Source: Caecitellus pseudoparvulus (taxonomy: Eukaryota; Bigyra: Bicosoecida). Taken from it: 64,000 nucleotides of DNA. Positions 43,563-53,602 of the stretch are shown here, in pieces. Position 1 is the first letter of the stretch; every line of letters begins with the position of its first letter. A program made the position numbers and the translations under genes. The DNA lies in contig CBFFRQ010000066.1 in the NCBI GenBank assembly GCA_965644315.1, positions 248,001-312,000 of the forward strand, written 5' to 3'. Under the pieces are notes generated by a model, which saw only the letters and a program-made list of their open reading frames with translations, did no database searches and had not been told where the DNA came from.

Positions 43563-44940
43563 TCAATCGCTGCCGTCGGCGACACCTGCTTCCGTGATGC
43601 TGAACACCGCCTCGGCCTCCGGCATGTTCGGGCTGTCGTACACCTTCACGATTCGGTTCTCGCCGCGCCCCTTGCGCAGGGACAGGCGCGTGGTGGAGGC
43701 GTGTGCCATGATGTTGCCTCCAATGGGCTTGGTTGCGGGGCCGAAGGACATGGCTGAGTCCACTGAGGCTACCACTTGGTTGCTCACCACCACGGCGACA
43801 CCGAATTCATCAGCCAGGCGCATGAGCCGCCTCAGGAACTGCGCCAGCTTCATCTGACGAGCCGCCAGCTCTCCGCGTCCAGTGTAGTCAGTTCGGAACA
43901 GCGCTGTCGCTGAGTCCACGACGATGAGTGCGAAGCGAGACTCCACCATCATGCCTGCCGCATCCTCCAGCAGCTTCATCTGGTGGTCGCTGTTATACGC
44001 ACGGGCATACGCGACGTTGTCCAGAACATCCTCAGCTGCGGATGAGGGGGGGTGGATGCTAAGGCTGTGCGCGTGGTGGGCGAGTGTCGCACGACGCACG
44101 GTTCAGCTTGAATCGCTCAGCGATGGCGACGAGGCGCTCGGGACGGAATGTGCCCTCCGTGTCAATGTACAGAGCACGGCCTTCACCACCACCCGCCGTG
44201 ATGGACATCTGGCATGTCACACACAGCGTGTGGCAAAGCTGCGTCTTCCCCGTGCGGAACTCGCCAAAGAGCTCAGTGATGGAGCCGGTCTCCATGCCAC
44301 CTGCGCAAACGCCAGGCAAAGGAAAGCAAGCTCATGCGGGGCTGCCGCTCCGCCCCAGTCCCGCACACACGCACCGCCGAGGATGGCGTCAAGTTCCTTG
44401 CATCCTGTGTGCAGGTGGACAATGTCTGCCCGCTGCCTCTGGTAGTTCGCGGCCTGCGCAGGGTTTCAAAGTGCAGTGCGGAAATTGGACACGAAACGCA
44501 ACGCCTGTTGCAAGCGTGACGCAAATGCTGCAGCGCACCGTGGTGATGCCCATGTCCACCAACTTGGCTGCAGCAGTCATGATCTTCTCAGCCTTTGCCT
44601 CACTGATGCCCTTCACTGCCAGCAGGCTCTTCTTCGTTGCGTACGCAACCTGCGGCACAGAAGCGTGCGTGTGCTTGGCACCTGCTTCAGCCCAGCTCGC
44701 CTGCTGCTTTCGACATGACGCACGGCTTCCGCGGTGTACATGCCAGCATCCTGCAGCTTCTTTACGTCTGAAGCGTTGATTCCGTGCTTCTCTAGCTCCG
44801 TTGCTGGCATGGGGCCCATTTCCTCCTGAGCAGGCGCGGAAGGCAGATGGTGCATGTCAGAATGAAGCAAGGGCCGCGCCCAGTCTCACCTCCTCCTCCA
44901 CAGCGGCCTCCTCCGCGCGGCTGGCGACAGCTGCAGCCAT
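43563..44940 (-). CDS. RAD51: RAD51 recombinase
   Basis: RAD51 forms filaments on single-stranded DNA and catalyses strand exchange in homologous recombination. Six exons: 44940-44890, 44825-44724, 44649-44539, 44453-44375, 44300-44100 and 44035-43563, giving 338 aa (human 339). Features: a short acidic N-terminus ending [22 protein letters not shown] and the helix-hairpin-helix [12 protein letters not shown]; Walker [10 protein letters not shown] at about 127-135; [26 protein letters not shown]; Walker [23 protein letters not shown]; and [20 protein letters not shown]. The N-terminal block and the [14 protein letters not shown] and [11 protein letters not shown] segments fit RAD51 better than DMC1 as I remember them. 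Five short introns (GTGCGT-type donors) make it one of the most intron-rich genes here. Confidence 0.96.
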
Positions 44941-45388
44941 GACGTTCGCTTTGTGGATCGGGGGTTTCTTCTCTGGCTGTGCCTTCAGCGCGTGTTTGGG
45001 ATATCGTGATGTGGAGAATTGTGCCTGCCGCGTGTATGTGCAGGAGCCAGCGCTAGCAATCGCTGACCTCCTTGAAGGGGGGGCGAGGAGGCATGACCCT
45101 CCCTTATCCAACAGCCGCACAGGTTTCTCTTCCTGCCACACTTGAGAACAAGCCACAACCAATCGAGCAGTGCCCAATTTATGGCTGAGAAGGGCGCCTG
45201 AGTGCTCTCTGCGCTACGCAGTCGAATCGGAAGCGACCGTCAAATCAAAGAAACACACACACACCCTGTCCCTTGGCAGGCTGTTTTCTACAGCGCACAA
45301 CAGCTTCACCGTCGTTGCGCACGCACCCACACACACGACAGCAGCTTGAGCCGCTGCTGGACATTGGACCACACAACCGTCAAGAGCC
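44941..45388. other. Divergent promoter region between RAD51 and thioredoxin-like gene
   Basis: 448 bp holding two presumed promoters. A short CA-rich stretch lies around 45252-45265. The frame of RAD51 exon 1 stays open upstream to about 45177, but the extra residues have no counterpart in RAD51 proteins. Confidence 0.4.
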
Positions 45389-46019
45389 ATGGCTGCGCGT
45401 CGTGGAATGCGGCAGTTGATGGAGGTCATTGATGATGCTGAGGTTCTGCAAGAGTGGATCGACAAGTCTGATGACCTGGTGGTCGGTACGTGCAGGGGGC
45501 GCAGCACGCATCGGGAGCCGACCTCACATCGACGAGTTCAATTTCCGCAACCCACCTTTGCAGTTGTGGACCTCTTCAAGGACTGGTGTGGATACTGCTC
45601 CGTCATGGAGCCGACATATAACACGCTTTTCCTTGATCTGGACAACTTTGAAGAGCGGGTCAAGCTCTTGGCTGTGCGTTCTGATGCAGCAGGGTCCATG
45701 TGGTCTCGGCTCTGCAACGCACTTCAACTTCGACCTGCCCCTGCTGCAGATTGACTCCAGCAAGCTGACAGAGGAGCAGCTGAAAATCATCCCGGTGAAT
45801 CCTGGCTGCAAGCCCAGCTTTGTCGTCTTCAAGGTGCGTGTGCCAGCACCCACCACGATGCACCTCGTGCTGAGCGAACCCACCTCCGTTGCACACGGTC
45901 GCACAACCTGACCCTCGCAGCACAAAGTCGCGATTGGAAAGGTGCAGGGTGCTAATGCTCCGGAAGTTGCCATGCTTGTGCGAGAGAATGTGTTCCCTGT
46001 GAAGCCCAAGGATGAGTAG
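45389..46019 (+). CDS. Single-domain thioredoxin-like protein
   Basis: Exons 45389-45485, 45564-45673, 45750-45833 and 45921-46019 give 129 aa. It carries a redox-active site WCGYC (about residues 40-44) within VVDLFKDWCGYCSVMEPTY, then FLDLDNFEERVKLLA, a strand PSFVVFK and the closing strand HKVAIGKVQGAN. The substitution of Tyr for Pro in WCGPC, and the downstream VMEPTYNTLFLDLD stretch, recall the thioredoxin modules of axonemal dynein light chains and NME8/TXNDC-type proteins. A ciliary role is therefore possible but unproven. In the conserved C-terminal region the usual cis-Pro appears to be present (NPGCKPSFVVF). No signal peptide is seen. Confidence 0.82.
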
Positions 46020-46395
46020 AGCGCTCTCTGGCTTGTGGACGGCCCCGCAACTTGCCCCAAGGGTCGGAGCTTTGGGGAAAGAACGCTGCCCTGCGCTACC
46101 TTTGCGGTCTTTCCTTCAACGATGAGGCGGGACAGTGCCCCATTCTTCAGCGCTGTCAAACTTCGTGGCAGCGCCGCGCAGGCTACTCCATCAGGAAACG
46201 GTAGCTTCGCCGTGTTTGCTGGCTGCAAGAGGCACCCAACAATTCACTCCCTCCCCAGTCACTGCAGCCCAATTAAGCACGTTGCATGGGTTGCAGTGTT
46301 GCGTTCAGAACGCGCTGGCCAGGTGGCAAGTTTGGGAGCCTACGTGTAACTCCCGTGAAACTCCCAGGAAAACCCAACGAACCGCAACACTCGCA
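46020..46395. other. Intergenic spacer
   Basis: 376 bp between two plus-strand genes. Open frames on both strands across it show no domain. Presumed 3' UTR, promoter and 5' UTR. Confidence 0.4.
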
Positions 46396-47400
46396 ATGGC
46401 GAGCGGAGAGACACCCCATGATCCCTACGCTGATGCGTATGAGACGTACCAGAGCAAGCCCAGTGGCACGGCGCAGATGACGTCCCCTGCCCCGCCCATG
46501 GCACAAGCGTACACATACTCGGACTTCACTCACAGCCATGCTGGAGCGGCGGCAGATCCCTACGCTGCGTACTCCATGGAGCGTGCACGTTCGCCCCCTC
46601 CCCAGCGATACACCTCGTCGGCGTCAACTGCAGCAGCAGCAGCAGCGCAAGGTGACGCCTTCTACACCCGGTACGGAGCGCCGCCTGCCGGCCGCAGTGG
46701 TGCAGCCTCCAGCCACGCAAGCGGCGGCCGTGCCGTCGTCATTCAGCCAGGCCGTGATCCCAGCACGGGCCTGGTGAAGGACTACAGGTCAAGCTTTCAC
46801 TCAGACTGTGCTGCCAAGGGTGTAGGCAACAGCCGCTTCAAGGTGGTGACAGAGAGCCTGGGCGTGCGGCACGGTAAGCCGCAGTTTTTGGCCCGCATTG
46901 TGGACCTGCAGCAGAACAACCGCATCGTGGGCAGGAGCCAGCCCACGCACCCGCGTGCGGATGCCATTCAGCTTGCGTACTGGAGTGCCCTGACGAACCC
47001 GGAGACGTTCCGGGGCGTGGGCCTCGCCAGCAAGCATGAGCTCAAATCGCATGCCATGGCCGGGCGAGATGTCCTTGGCCTAGTGCTCATGCGCCAGGTT
47101 CTGCTCAGTGCCAAGCTGAAGGTCCTGAAGCCAGAACACCTTGAGCAGCTGAAACGCCTGGTGGTGGGGCCTGCCGCCTTGCACCGCCTGCACGACAAGC
47201 TCGTGCCCGAGTGTGGCTGTGGCAGTGACAAGGGGCAGAGTGCGCGGGCGTTGTGCGTGCAGCGGTACATATGGCAGCTTTTTCTGGAACTTGACAGCAG
47301 CTTGGACAGGCTGCAAGAGAGCACGAGTGCATTGTGGACCCGCCTCGCTTCCCTGGCGCAGCCGATGCTGCTGGAGGTGGCCAACGAAGCGTCACTGTGA
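46396..47400 (+). CDS. Unidentified protein with disordered N-terminus and helical C-terminus
   Basis: Single exon, 334 aa. The first 125 residues are low complexity (Ala, Ser, Pro, Tyr; repeats of DPYA such as HDPYADAYETY and AADPYAAYSMERA). The rest appears folded and mostly helical: GVGNSRFKVVTESLGVRHGK, then FLARIVDLQQNNRIVG, a helical RADAIQLAYWSALTNPETF, LKVLKPEHLEQLKRLVVGP and RYIWQLFLELDSSLDRLQ. I do not recognise the family. Its stop codon lies inside the 3' end of the convergent sperm-tail-repeat gene: the two coding regions share 47392-47400. Confidence 0.7.
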   Translation: MASGETPHDPYADAYETYQSKPSGTAQMTSPAPPMAQAYTYSDFTHSHAGAAADPYAAYSMERARSPPPQRYTSSASTAAAAAAQGDAFYTRYGAPPAGRSGAASSHASGGRAVVIQPGRDPSTGLVKDYRSSFHSDCAAKGVGNSRFKVVTESLGVRHGKPQFLARIVDLQQNNRIVGRSQPTHPRADAIQLAYWSALTNPETFRGVGLASKHELKSHAMAGRDVLGLVLMRQVLLSAKLKVLKPEHLEQLKRLVVGPAALHRLHDKLVPECGCGSDKGQSARALCVQRYIWQLFLELDSSLDRLQESTSALWTRLASLAQPMLLEVANEASL

Positions 47401-50043
47401 GGCGGCAGCCGCAGCAGCAATGGCAGCTGCGCTGATCTTTGAGCCCAACACCTCCCCTGTGACAGGGTCGATGACCCGCTTGGGGGGGGGTAGCTCCACT
47501 CGCTGGTACGCATTCGGGGCTGGCGTGTCCTGCGCCGCAGGACCAGCCCTGGCCTCTCGCCCACAGCGTGGCACGAAGGCGGAGGACGGGTGCAAGGAAG
47601 AGGCGGGCATGAATCGCCCCACGCCTGGGGAATCTTGCCCTGGCTCTTGTAGCGCGTCCGAGTGGAACCGTCTCCGTTGCTGCTGCCGCGTCGAGGTGCC
47701 AGTGGACACAGCGGGGGCCGAGGCGCAGCCTGACAGTGCCTGGCGCCCAAAGCTCGATGGGGGCATGTAACTTGGTCCAGGAGACCCTGCATGTGGCTGT
47801 GTTTGTTTTCTTGGGCGGGAGGGCTCGCTCGGCTTGCCGCGGACGCCCCCCTCCAGCCTGCGTGGGCTTGAGTCAGGGAAAAAGGAAGGACCCGGGGACG
47901 CAGTGCCCAGAAGGTGGCTGTTGTGTAAGGGACTGCTACCTCGGTACAGGCGTGATTGCTGCTCGCGAGACGCCCGCTGCACCGTGGCGGGCCGGGACTC
48001 AAGCGCAGACCGACTGGCCATTTCCACAATGTGAGCTACCGGCCGCAAGGAGCAGTGCGAGCTCATGGCCCTGCCTTTGTAGAGAGTAGTTTGTGCTTGG
48101 GTGGCTTGTGGACTTGGTGTGCGAGAGTGCTCGTGTGGTGACAGGGGCTTTTCATGTTCTTCGAGGGGCATTCCTTCAACCGATTGTCCAGGCGAGACAC
48201 CTGGCAGCGGCGAAGCGCGCTCAGGTTCTGATTGGCGCTCACGTCCAGGAGCGCTCCGTGCACGTCGATGTTGCAGCAGCCCCATTCGCTTGGTTACCTC
48301 GGCTATGGTGTGCCTAAAACGATACGAGAGGGCACTGCGGCCTGCGGCCGGTGCTTTGCTCGACATAGGAGCCTGGGGGCTGGGGGGGCAGCCGTCGTGC
48401 CCCCATGTTGCAGACAGTGCGTCTTCCCAAGCATGTTGTGGCCAGCTGCTTAGGACAAAGTCGTCTCCGTCCAGCGTTTCGTCTTCGCTGCTCTGTGGCT
48501 GTGCTGCGAGGGCCAGTTTGTGGGCCAGCTCCACCTCCTCTGCCTTCTGCTCAGGAAGCAGGCTGTATGCGCCTGGTCCAGGGACGCTGTCAGAGTCCGA
48601 GAACTCTGAAAACAGTGGCCTCTTTGCCCTGCTCATGGAGAACGCGGGTGCACCGGCGCTGCCAATGCTGCTTTGAACACCGACGCCGTGCTGCCCAGGG
48701 CCAACGCCGTGTTCCTGTGGGAGAGGTGCGTGCTTTTGGAACTCTTTACTACTTCCAAAGCGCTCCTCCTTGCCGAAAGCACACGACGCAGACCGAGGGA
48801 GCACGTGGCGCTTCAGGTCTGGGCTCGAAGCCGCAGCACCTGCTGCGGCCCGCTGGCTGGCCTGCGCCTTCCTGCCCTGCCCAGCGCGACGCAGCCAGGC
48901 ATACTTGTGCCTGGGCTGCTCTGCTTGTGGTTGGCTTGTGTGCGCCAGCTCGTGCCTGTGTTCGGGCGTGTCCGCTGCCGCCGGCGCGCGGGACTTCGTT
49001 CTTTCAACAGCAGGCCTGCGTGAGGGCACCAACACTGGGGCAGTGATGGTGTCTGCTAGTGCGTAGAGTTTTCCTGGGCTGCAGCTGCCATCGGGTGCCG
49101 CCATCTTCCCCGTGTGCATGTGTTTCGCCGCCTCGCGGGTGGACTTGGCAAAGCTGCATGCTCTGGTTCGGTCGGCCGCAGTCTTTGGATGGGCGAAGCT
49201 TTTGAAGCCGGGGCCCTCCAACGGAACTTTATGTGAAAAACGAGCAGCACGAGTGAATGTCCCTGGGCAGGCACCCCTTGTCTTTACGGCACCTTGGATG
49301 CGCTTGCCTCTGCGAATACGGGGGGGGGTGTGCCGATCCAGGTGCTTCCGCAGCGTTGCAGCAGCGCCAGCTCACGTGCACAGCATCTGCCCGGGGCTGC
49401 CTTGTTGCGGGGCCAGAACTGGGGAAGGCGTTGATGACATCTCCAGGGCACGCCCGTGGTAGGCCTGTGGGGGGGGCACTAGCATTGTGTCCGCCTGCTC
49501 GGGACGGCTCCCGCACCACCTCACCTTTTGAGAAAAGGCCCAACGGTCACCCGTTCCGAGAGTTCCGGCACGAGATGTTGGGCGCATGGAGTTGTGCATC
49601 GTGTGCTGTATGGAGTATGCTGACGGTCCTGGGCTCTGCGTGCAAGGGCAGTGGAAGCAATGCAAACCTGCTACCCCTTGCTGGATTGACGCAAGGAAAC
49701 GCTACGTGTATGGAGCCTGCGCTGCAGGTTAGGCGGCGCCACGCACGACTGATCTTGGTTCGAAGATGCTTCGCCTTGTTGGTGAGGGGGGCTGTGTGGC
49801 CAGTCGCTTGCTTCGAGAGGCCTTTGCTTGGATGCTCTCCGTGTCCAGCGGTGAGTACTGAGATGGCCCTGGTGACGCAGAGCCTCGCGCGTAGAACCCC
49901 AGTAATTGCAGGCCATGATCACGATCGATGCGCCCAGCTGGTAAGAAGCTGTCCAAGTTCAGCTGTGAGCGCCCAGTTTGCAACTCTTGCTGCCGCGCCG
50001 AGTCTCGGGGATCACGAGCTCGCCGAAGCTTGTGTGAAGCCAT
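47392..50043 (-). CDS. Sperm-tail PG-rich repeat (STPGR/SHIPPO) protein
   Basis: Exons 50043-49747, 49635-49525, 49464-49376 and 49309-47392 join in frame to about 804 aa. The protein is largely disordered and basic. It contains scattered SHIPPO-type repeats built on PGPxxY: SASPGPSQYSPLD, SPGPSAYSIQHTM, ACPGTFTRAARFSHK, SVPGPGAYSLLPE and AGSPGPSYMPPSSFG; degenerate copies (SPGVGRFMP, TPAPNAYQ) lie near the C-terminus. Such repeats occur in microtubule-inner and axoneme-associated proteins of cilia and flagella. The C-terminus VIDPVTGEVLGSKISAA followed by poly-Ala is distinctive. Each exon boundary falls between repeats, as if repeats spread as exon units. It is divergent from BBS9 (391 bp apart) and overlaps its convergent neighbour by 9 bp. 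Confidence 0.82.
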
Positions 50044-50434
50044 GCCAGCAGCAAGCCACGATTTCACTAGCCAAGAGTCCTTACAGGCACTGGTTGTGTA
50101 TAAGGGGTGCACTTCGTGTTTGTAGGGGACTTGCAAGTGAACGTTTCGAACATGAATATATTGCCATAGGACATTTTCTTTTTTTTGCGCTCATCTCACC
50201 GTAGCTGCTGAAGCCCATCATGATTGGTGTTTGGATAGGATTTCGCTGTCATTCTCAGACACAATACACAAACAACACGCACATGTGCACGAAATGGCCA
50301 CCTTCCACATTTCTATCTTGAGCTGTAGGTTCTTGTGCTCACTGGGAGGACTCCAGGAGCGCCGCCTGGACGGTCGTGTCACCTGTGTCGTCTCCAGCTT
50401 GTCGCTTGGCGGAGGGCGGTGTCCGGTCTGAGGC
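50044..50434. other. Divergent promoter region between STPGR gene and BBS9
   Basis: 391 bp separating two putative ciliary genes transcribed in opposite directions. It is AT-richer than its surroundings, with a T-rich patch near 50170-50190. I did not recognise an X-box (RFX site) by eye. Confidence 0.4.
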
Positions 50435-53264
50435 ATGTCTCTGTTCGCAACGAAGGAGTGGTGGGCAGCTAGTGTATCTGCTGGTGAAGATGTGTGCCCA
50501 CGAAGCCTGGCGGTGGGGAATGTGGATAACGAGACAGGGGGAGGCTGTGAGTCTTGCTGGGCTGGCGTTACACCAGTGCACCAGGCCGCCGGCATGCTCG
50601 TCGTTTGTTGCGACTCTGTGCAGGCAAGATTGTCACGGGCAGCCTGCAGGGAATACTGAGAGTTTTTTACCCCAAAGAAGCAGAGTACAGCCCCGACGAC
50701 CTTCTCCTGGAGGAGCAATTAGGCGCGCCGATCCTGCAAGTGGCCATTGGGCGTTTCGTCTCGTGAGTGCCGGGCGACACCCAAAGTCATCTCTCCCGCC
50801 GGCACAACACGCGCTGGAGCTTTGCAGGGGTGTTGGATCGAATGCTTTGGCAGTGCTGCACCCGTCCATGGTGTCTGTCTACGAAGTGCAGGCAAGCGGA
50901 GGCAGTGAGGAGGCCATCACATCCTTCAAGCTGAAGCGGCTGTACTCCCACAAACTCGGCTTCGAAGGCAAGCACTTTTCAGCGCACAGCATGGCCACAG
51001 GCGGTTTTGGCGGCGCTCGTGGAGCGGATTTCATGGCCGTGCTGTCCATGGACGGGCAGGTGGAAGTGCTGGAGCAGGACAGGCCCGCATTCCTCCGGCA
51101 GCTGCCTGACATCCTCCTGCCTGGCGCTATTCTTTACGTGCCCAGCACTGACAGCCTCGTCACCACCACCAGCACGCACTGCGTTGTTTCGTACAAGTAC
51201 AGCACTCTTGCAGCGGCGGAGTCGTCACACCCCTCGGCGCTGGCGTCGTCAGCGGCGGCAGAAGCTGCCCGTGGTGGTGGCAGAGATGCTCGCCCATCTG
51301 GCTTGCCACCCACTTGGAGTGTCAGCATCGGCGCCCCCGTGCACGACCTGGCCATCGGCCGCATCTCTCGCAACCTTGCTGCCTCCCAGTGCGACATCAT
51401 CGCCATCACACCTCACACAGTGTTTGCAGTGCGAGAAGCAGGGCCCGGGGCGTCCCCGCAGACTCTGTCGCTTGGTCTGGGAGACGAGACTGGTGCAGGG
51501 CACGTGGCACCTTTCCGATTGCAGCGCCGCCTGGACTTCTACCCTGCATGCCTTGCTGTGTTGCCGCGGGGTGGCGGTGGGCTGGCAGCTGACAATCTGG
51601 CGCTGGCCTCGGCAACGGACCCGTCCCAGGTGCGCGTGTACAAGGAGGGCACCGTTGCCTGGGCGGCCAAGCTGCAGGGGGAGCCAATCGCGCTGACCAC
51701 CGGCACGTTTGGAGGCGTGCGTGGCTTGCTCGTGTCCATGGATGCTCGGGGAAGCGTGTCTCTGCAGTTCCTTGGCAGTGACCCACCTGGCGCGGGCCTG
51801 GCGAAGCTGGCGGGCGCTGGCAAGGATCTGGATTACGAAGCCATGGACGAAGAGCACCGCAGCCTGCTGGCCACGATTCGGGAGAGCCAGAGTGAGGTGC
51901 GTGCCCCTCCCAAGGACCGCGTGGTGCTGCGGGCCCGGGTGAACCCGACAGTTACCCTGCGCGGTGCGATGGGGGGCGCTGATCCGCCCACTGCAACGGC
52001 TGCCGTGGAGCTGCTGCTGTTTCATACGATCCCAGAGGACGCCCAGGACGTGCACGTGGCTCTGTCCCTGCCGCCGTGCCTGACGTCCCCCCACAGCTCA
52101 CTCCACCTACCCCGGGTGCCGGGCAGCACGTCCAGCAAGGCGGGCACAGAGCCTCTGGGTGTACAGCTGGAAGTGCAGTACACAGGCCGGGGCATGCCCG
52201 CCTCCCTGCAAGTGACGGCCGTTGCAACACACGTGACCGCCGGGGGCGAACCGCGGTCTGCGCAGACCACTTTCCAGCTGCCCATGGCGCTGGTGGCAGT
52301 GCCCGTGCTGCCTGTCAAGGAAGGCGCCTTCCGCATCATCCTGCAGCTGTCTTCCCCGCCACCTTTCATGCCTTCCCTGTGGGAGGACGTGCTGGCGCAG
52401 CCGCACGTGGAGGAGGACGTGCCCCAGGCGCTGGCGGCTGCACGCGGCGTGGTGGTGTCCCTGCGGTATCTCAACGGTGCAGATGTCACCGCGGTTGCCT
52501 CAAAGTCAGGCAATAGACTGCAGGTGTATTCGGGGTCCTTGGAGGCGCTGGGTCTATTCCTGCAGGAGCTCGTAGCTCGGCTTCGCAAGGCGGGCTCACA
52601 ACCTCCAGGCGTGGCGACAGCAAGCAGCGCCGCCAGGGACGCCCAGGGCTTTGAGACTATCACGTACGAAGCACCTTTGCCGCTTGCTGATGTCTTCTCG
52701 GCCATTGACACACACTTCGCCGCTCGGCTGGACCTGCGCCGCACCAGTTCCCAGCTGAACGACCGCGCGGCGCAGTTCCGAGTCATTCAAAAGCGCCTGC
52801 TTGCGCGGTTCAAAGACCGGAACCCCGCGCCGTTGAACCACATGGACACGCTGCTCGCCGAGACACACAGGGGGATTGTCGCTCTGGCAGATGCGTACGC
52901 CGCCGGTCAGGAAAAGGTGGTGCAGGCGGGCAACGTGCTCACCTGCGTGCTGCACTTGCTCCACCTGCTCATTTGCCTGAAGCTGGACCTCCCCGAGGAG
53001 GAAGCCGCCACGCTGGCAGCACACATGGCCCTTCGCGTGCACGATGGTGGCGATCCGGGCTCCTTGCATGCCCAAGCGCAGGGGTGGGAGGAGCGGGCGG
53101 ATGCGGGCGTTTCCCACCTGCTCCGCACAGCTCTGGCGAAGAACTCCAAGGAGGCCTCTGCTGTGATTGCGGGCCTGGACATGCCCCCTTCCACTGACAA
53201 GCTCAAACGCCACCTGGCTATTCTATGTGACAGGCTTAAGAAGGGCGCACTCGCAGCTCCCTGA
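50435..53264 (+). CDS. BBS9: BBS9/PTHB1, BBSome subunit
   Basis: BBS9 is a core subunit of the BBSome, the coat-like complex that moves membrane proteins in cilia. Exons 50435-50546, 50624-50762 and 50828-53264 give about 895 aa (human 887). The start MSLFATKEWWA matches the conserved MSLFKARDWW. An N-terminal beta-propeller follows (KIVTGSLQGILRVFYP; AVLSMDGQVEVLEQDRPAFLRQL; LLPGAILY), then the GAE-type and platform regions. The best-conserved part is near the C-terminus: AAQFRVIQKRLLARFKDRNPAP, NHMDTLLAETHRGIVALAD, ISHLLRTAL-type residues and LKRHLAILCDRLKKG, nearly identical in order to vertebrate BBS9. Both introns are near the 5' end. It marks the organism as ciliated. Confidence 0.96.
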
Positions 53265-53602
53265 GCTGCTGCTGCCGAGGACTTCGCCGACGCCCTGCGG
53301 CCTGGCAGTGACTGGCGATGGAGAGGCGCGAGGGCATCCTCCAGGAATGTGATGCTGGGAAGCTCGCTCAGGATGTGTCCGCCACGACTCCGGCAGTGAG
53401 CGGCATGCGCGGCACACGTGGGTATTGGTGGCTGAGGCGGTCAGGCACTTCCCTCCCAGGCGCAAAACACACCAGCGTCGCAGCATGCTGATCCATTTGA
53501 GAGCGCACAATGCACTGATCCCCCCTTGGCAGGCTTGCGCCACCTGTGCAGCGCCTGCAGGTGCTGCCTACCCTGCTGAGGGCTGCCGGAGGTTGCTGTG
53601 CC
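53265..53602. other. Intergenic spacer
   Basis: 338 bp between BBS9 and RAB3GAP1, same strand. The RAB3GAP1 frame is open upstream to an ATG at 53546, so part of this may be coding. Nothing else is seen. Confidence 0.4.

Noticed and set aside
43563-44940. DMC1 instead of RAD51
   Set aside because: The N-terminal block and several core segments follow RAD51 wording, and the length (338 aa) matches RAD51.
44941-45177. N-terminal extension of RAD51
   Set aside because: The frame is open, but the residues do not resemble any RAD51 N-terminus and the ATG at 44940 gives the expected length.
45524-46228. 234-codon open frame on the minus strand
   Set aside because: It overlaps the four exons of the thioredoxin-like gene on the other strand, which splice cleanly in frame.
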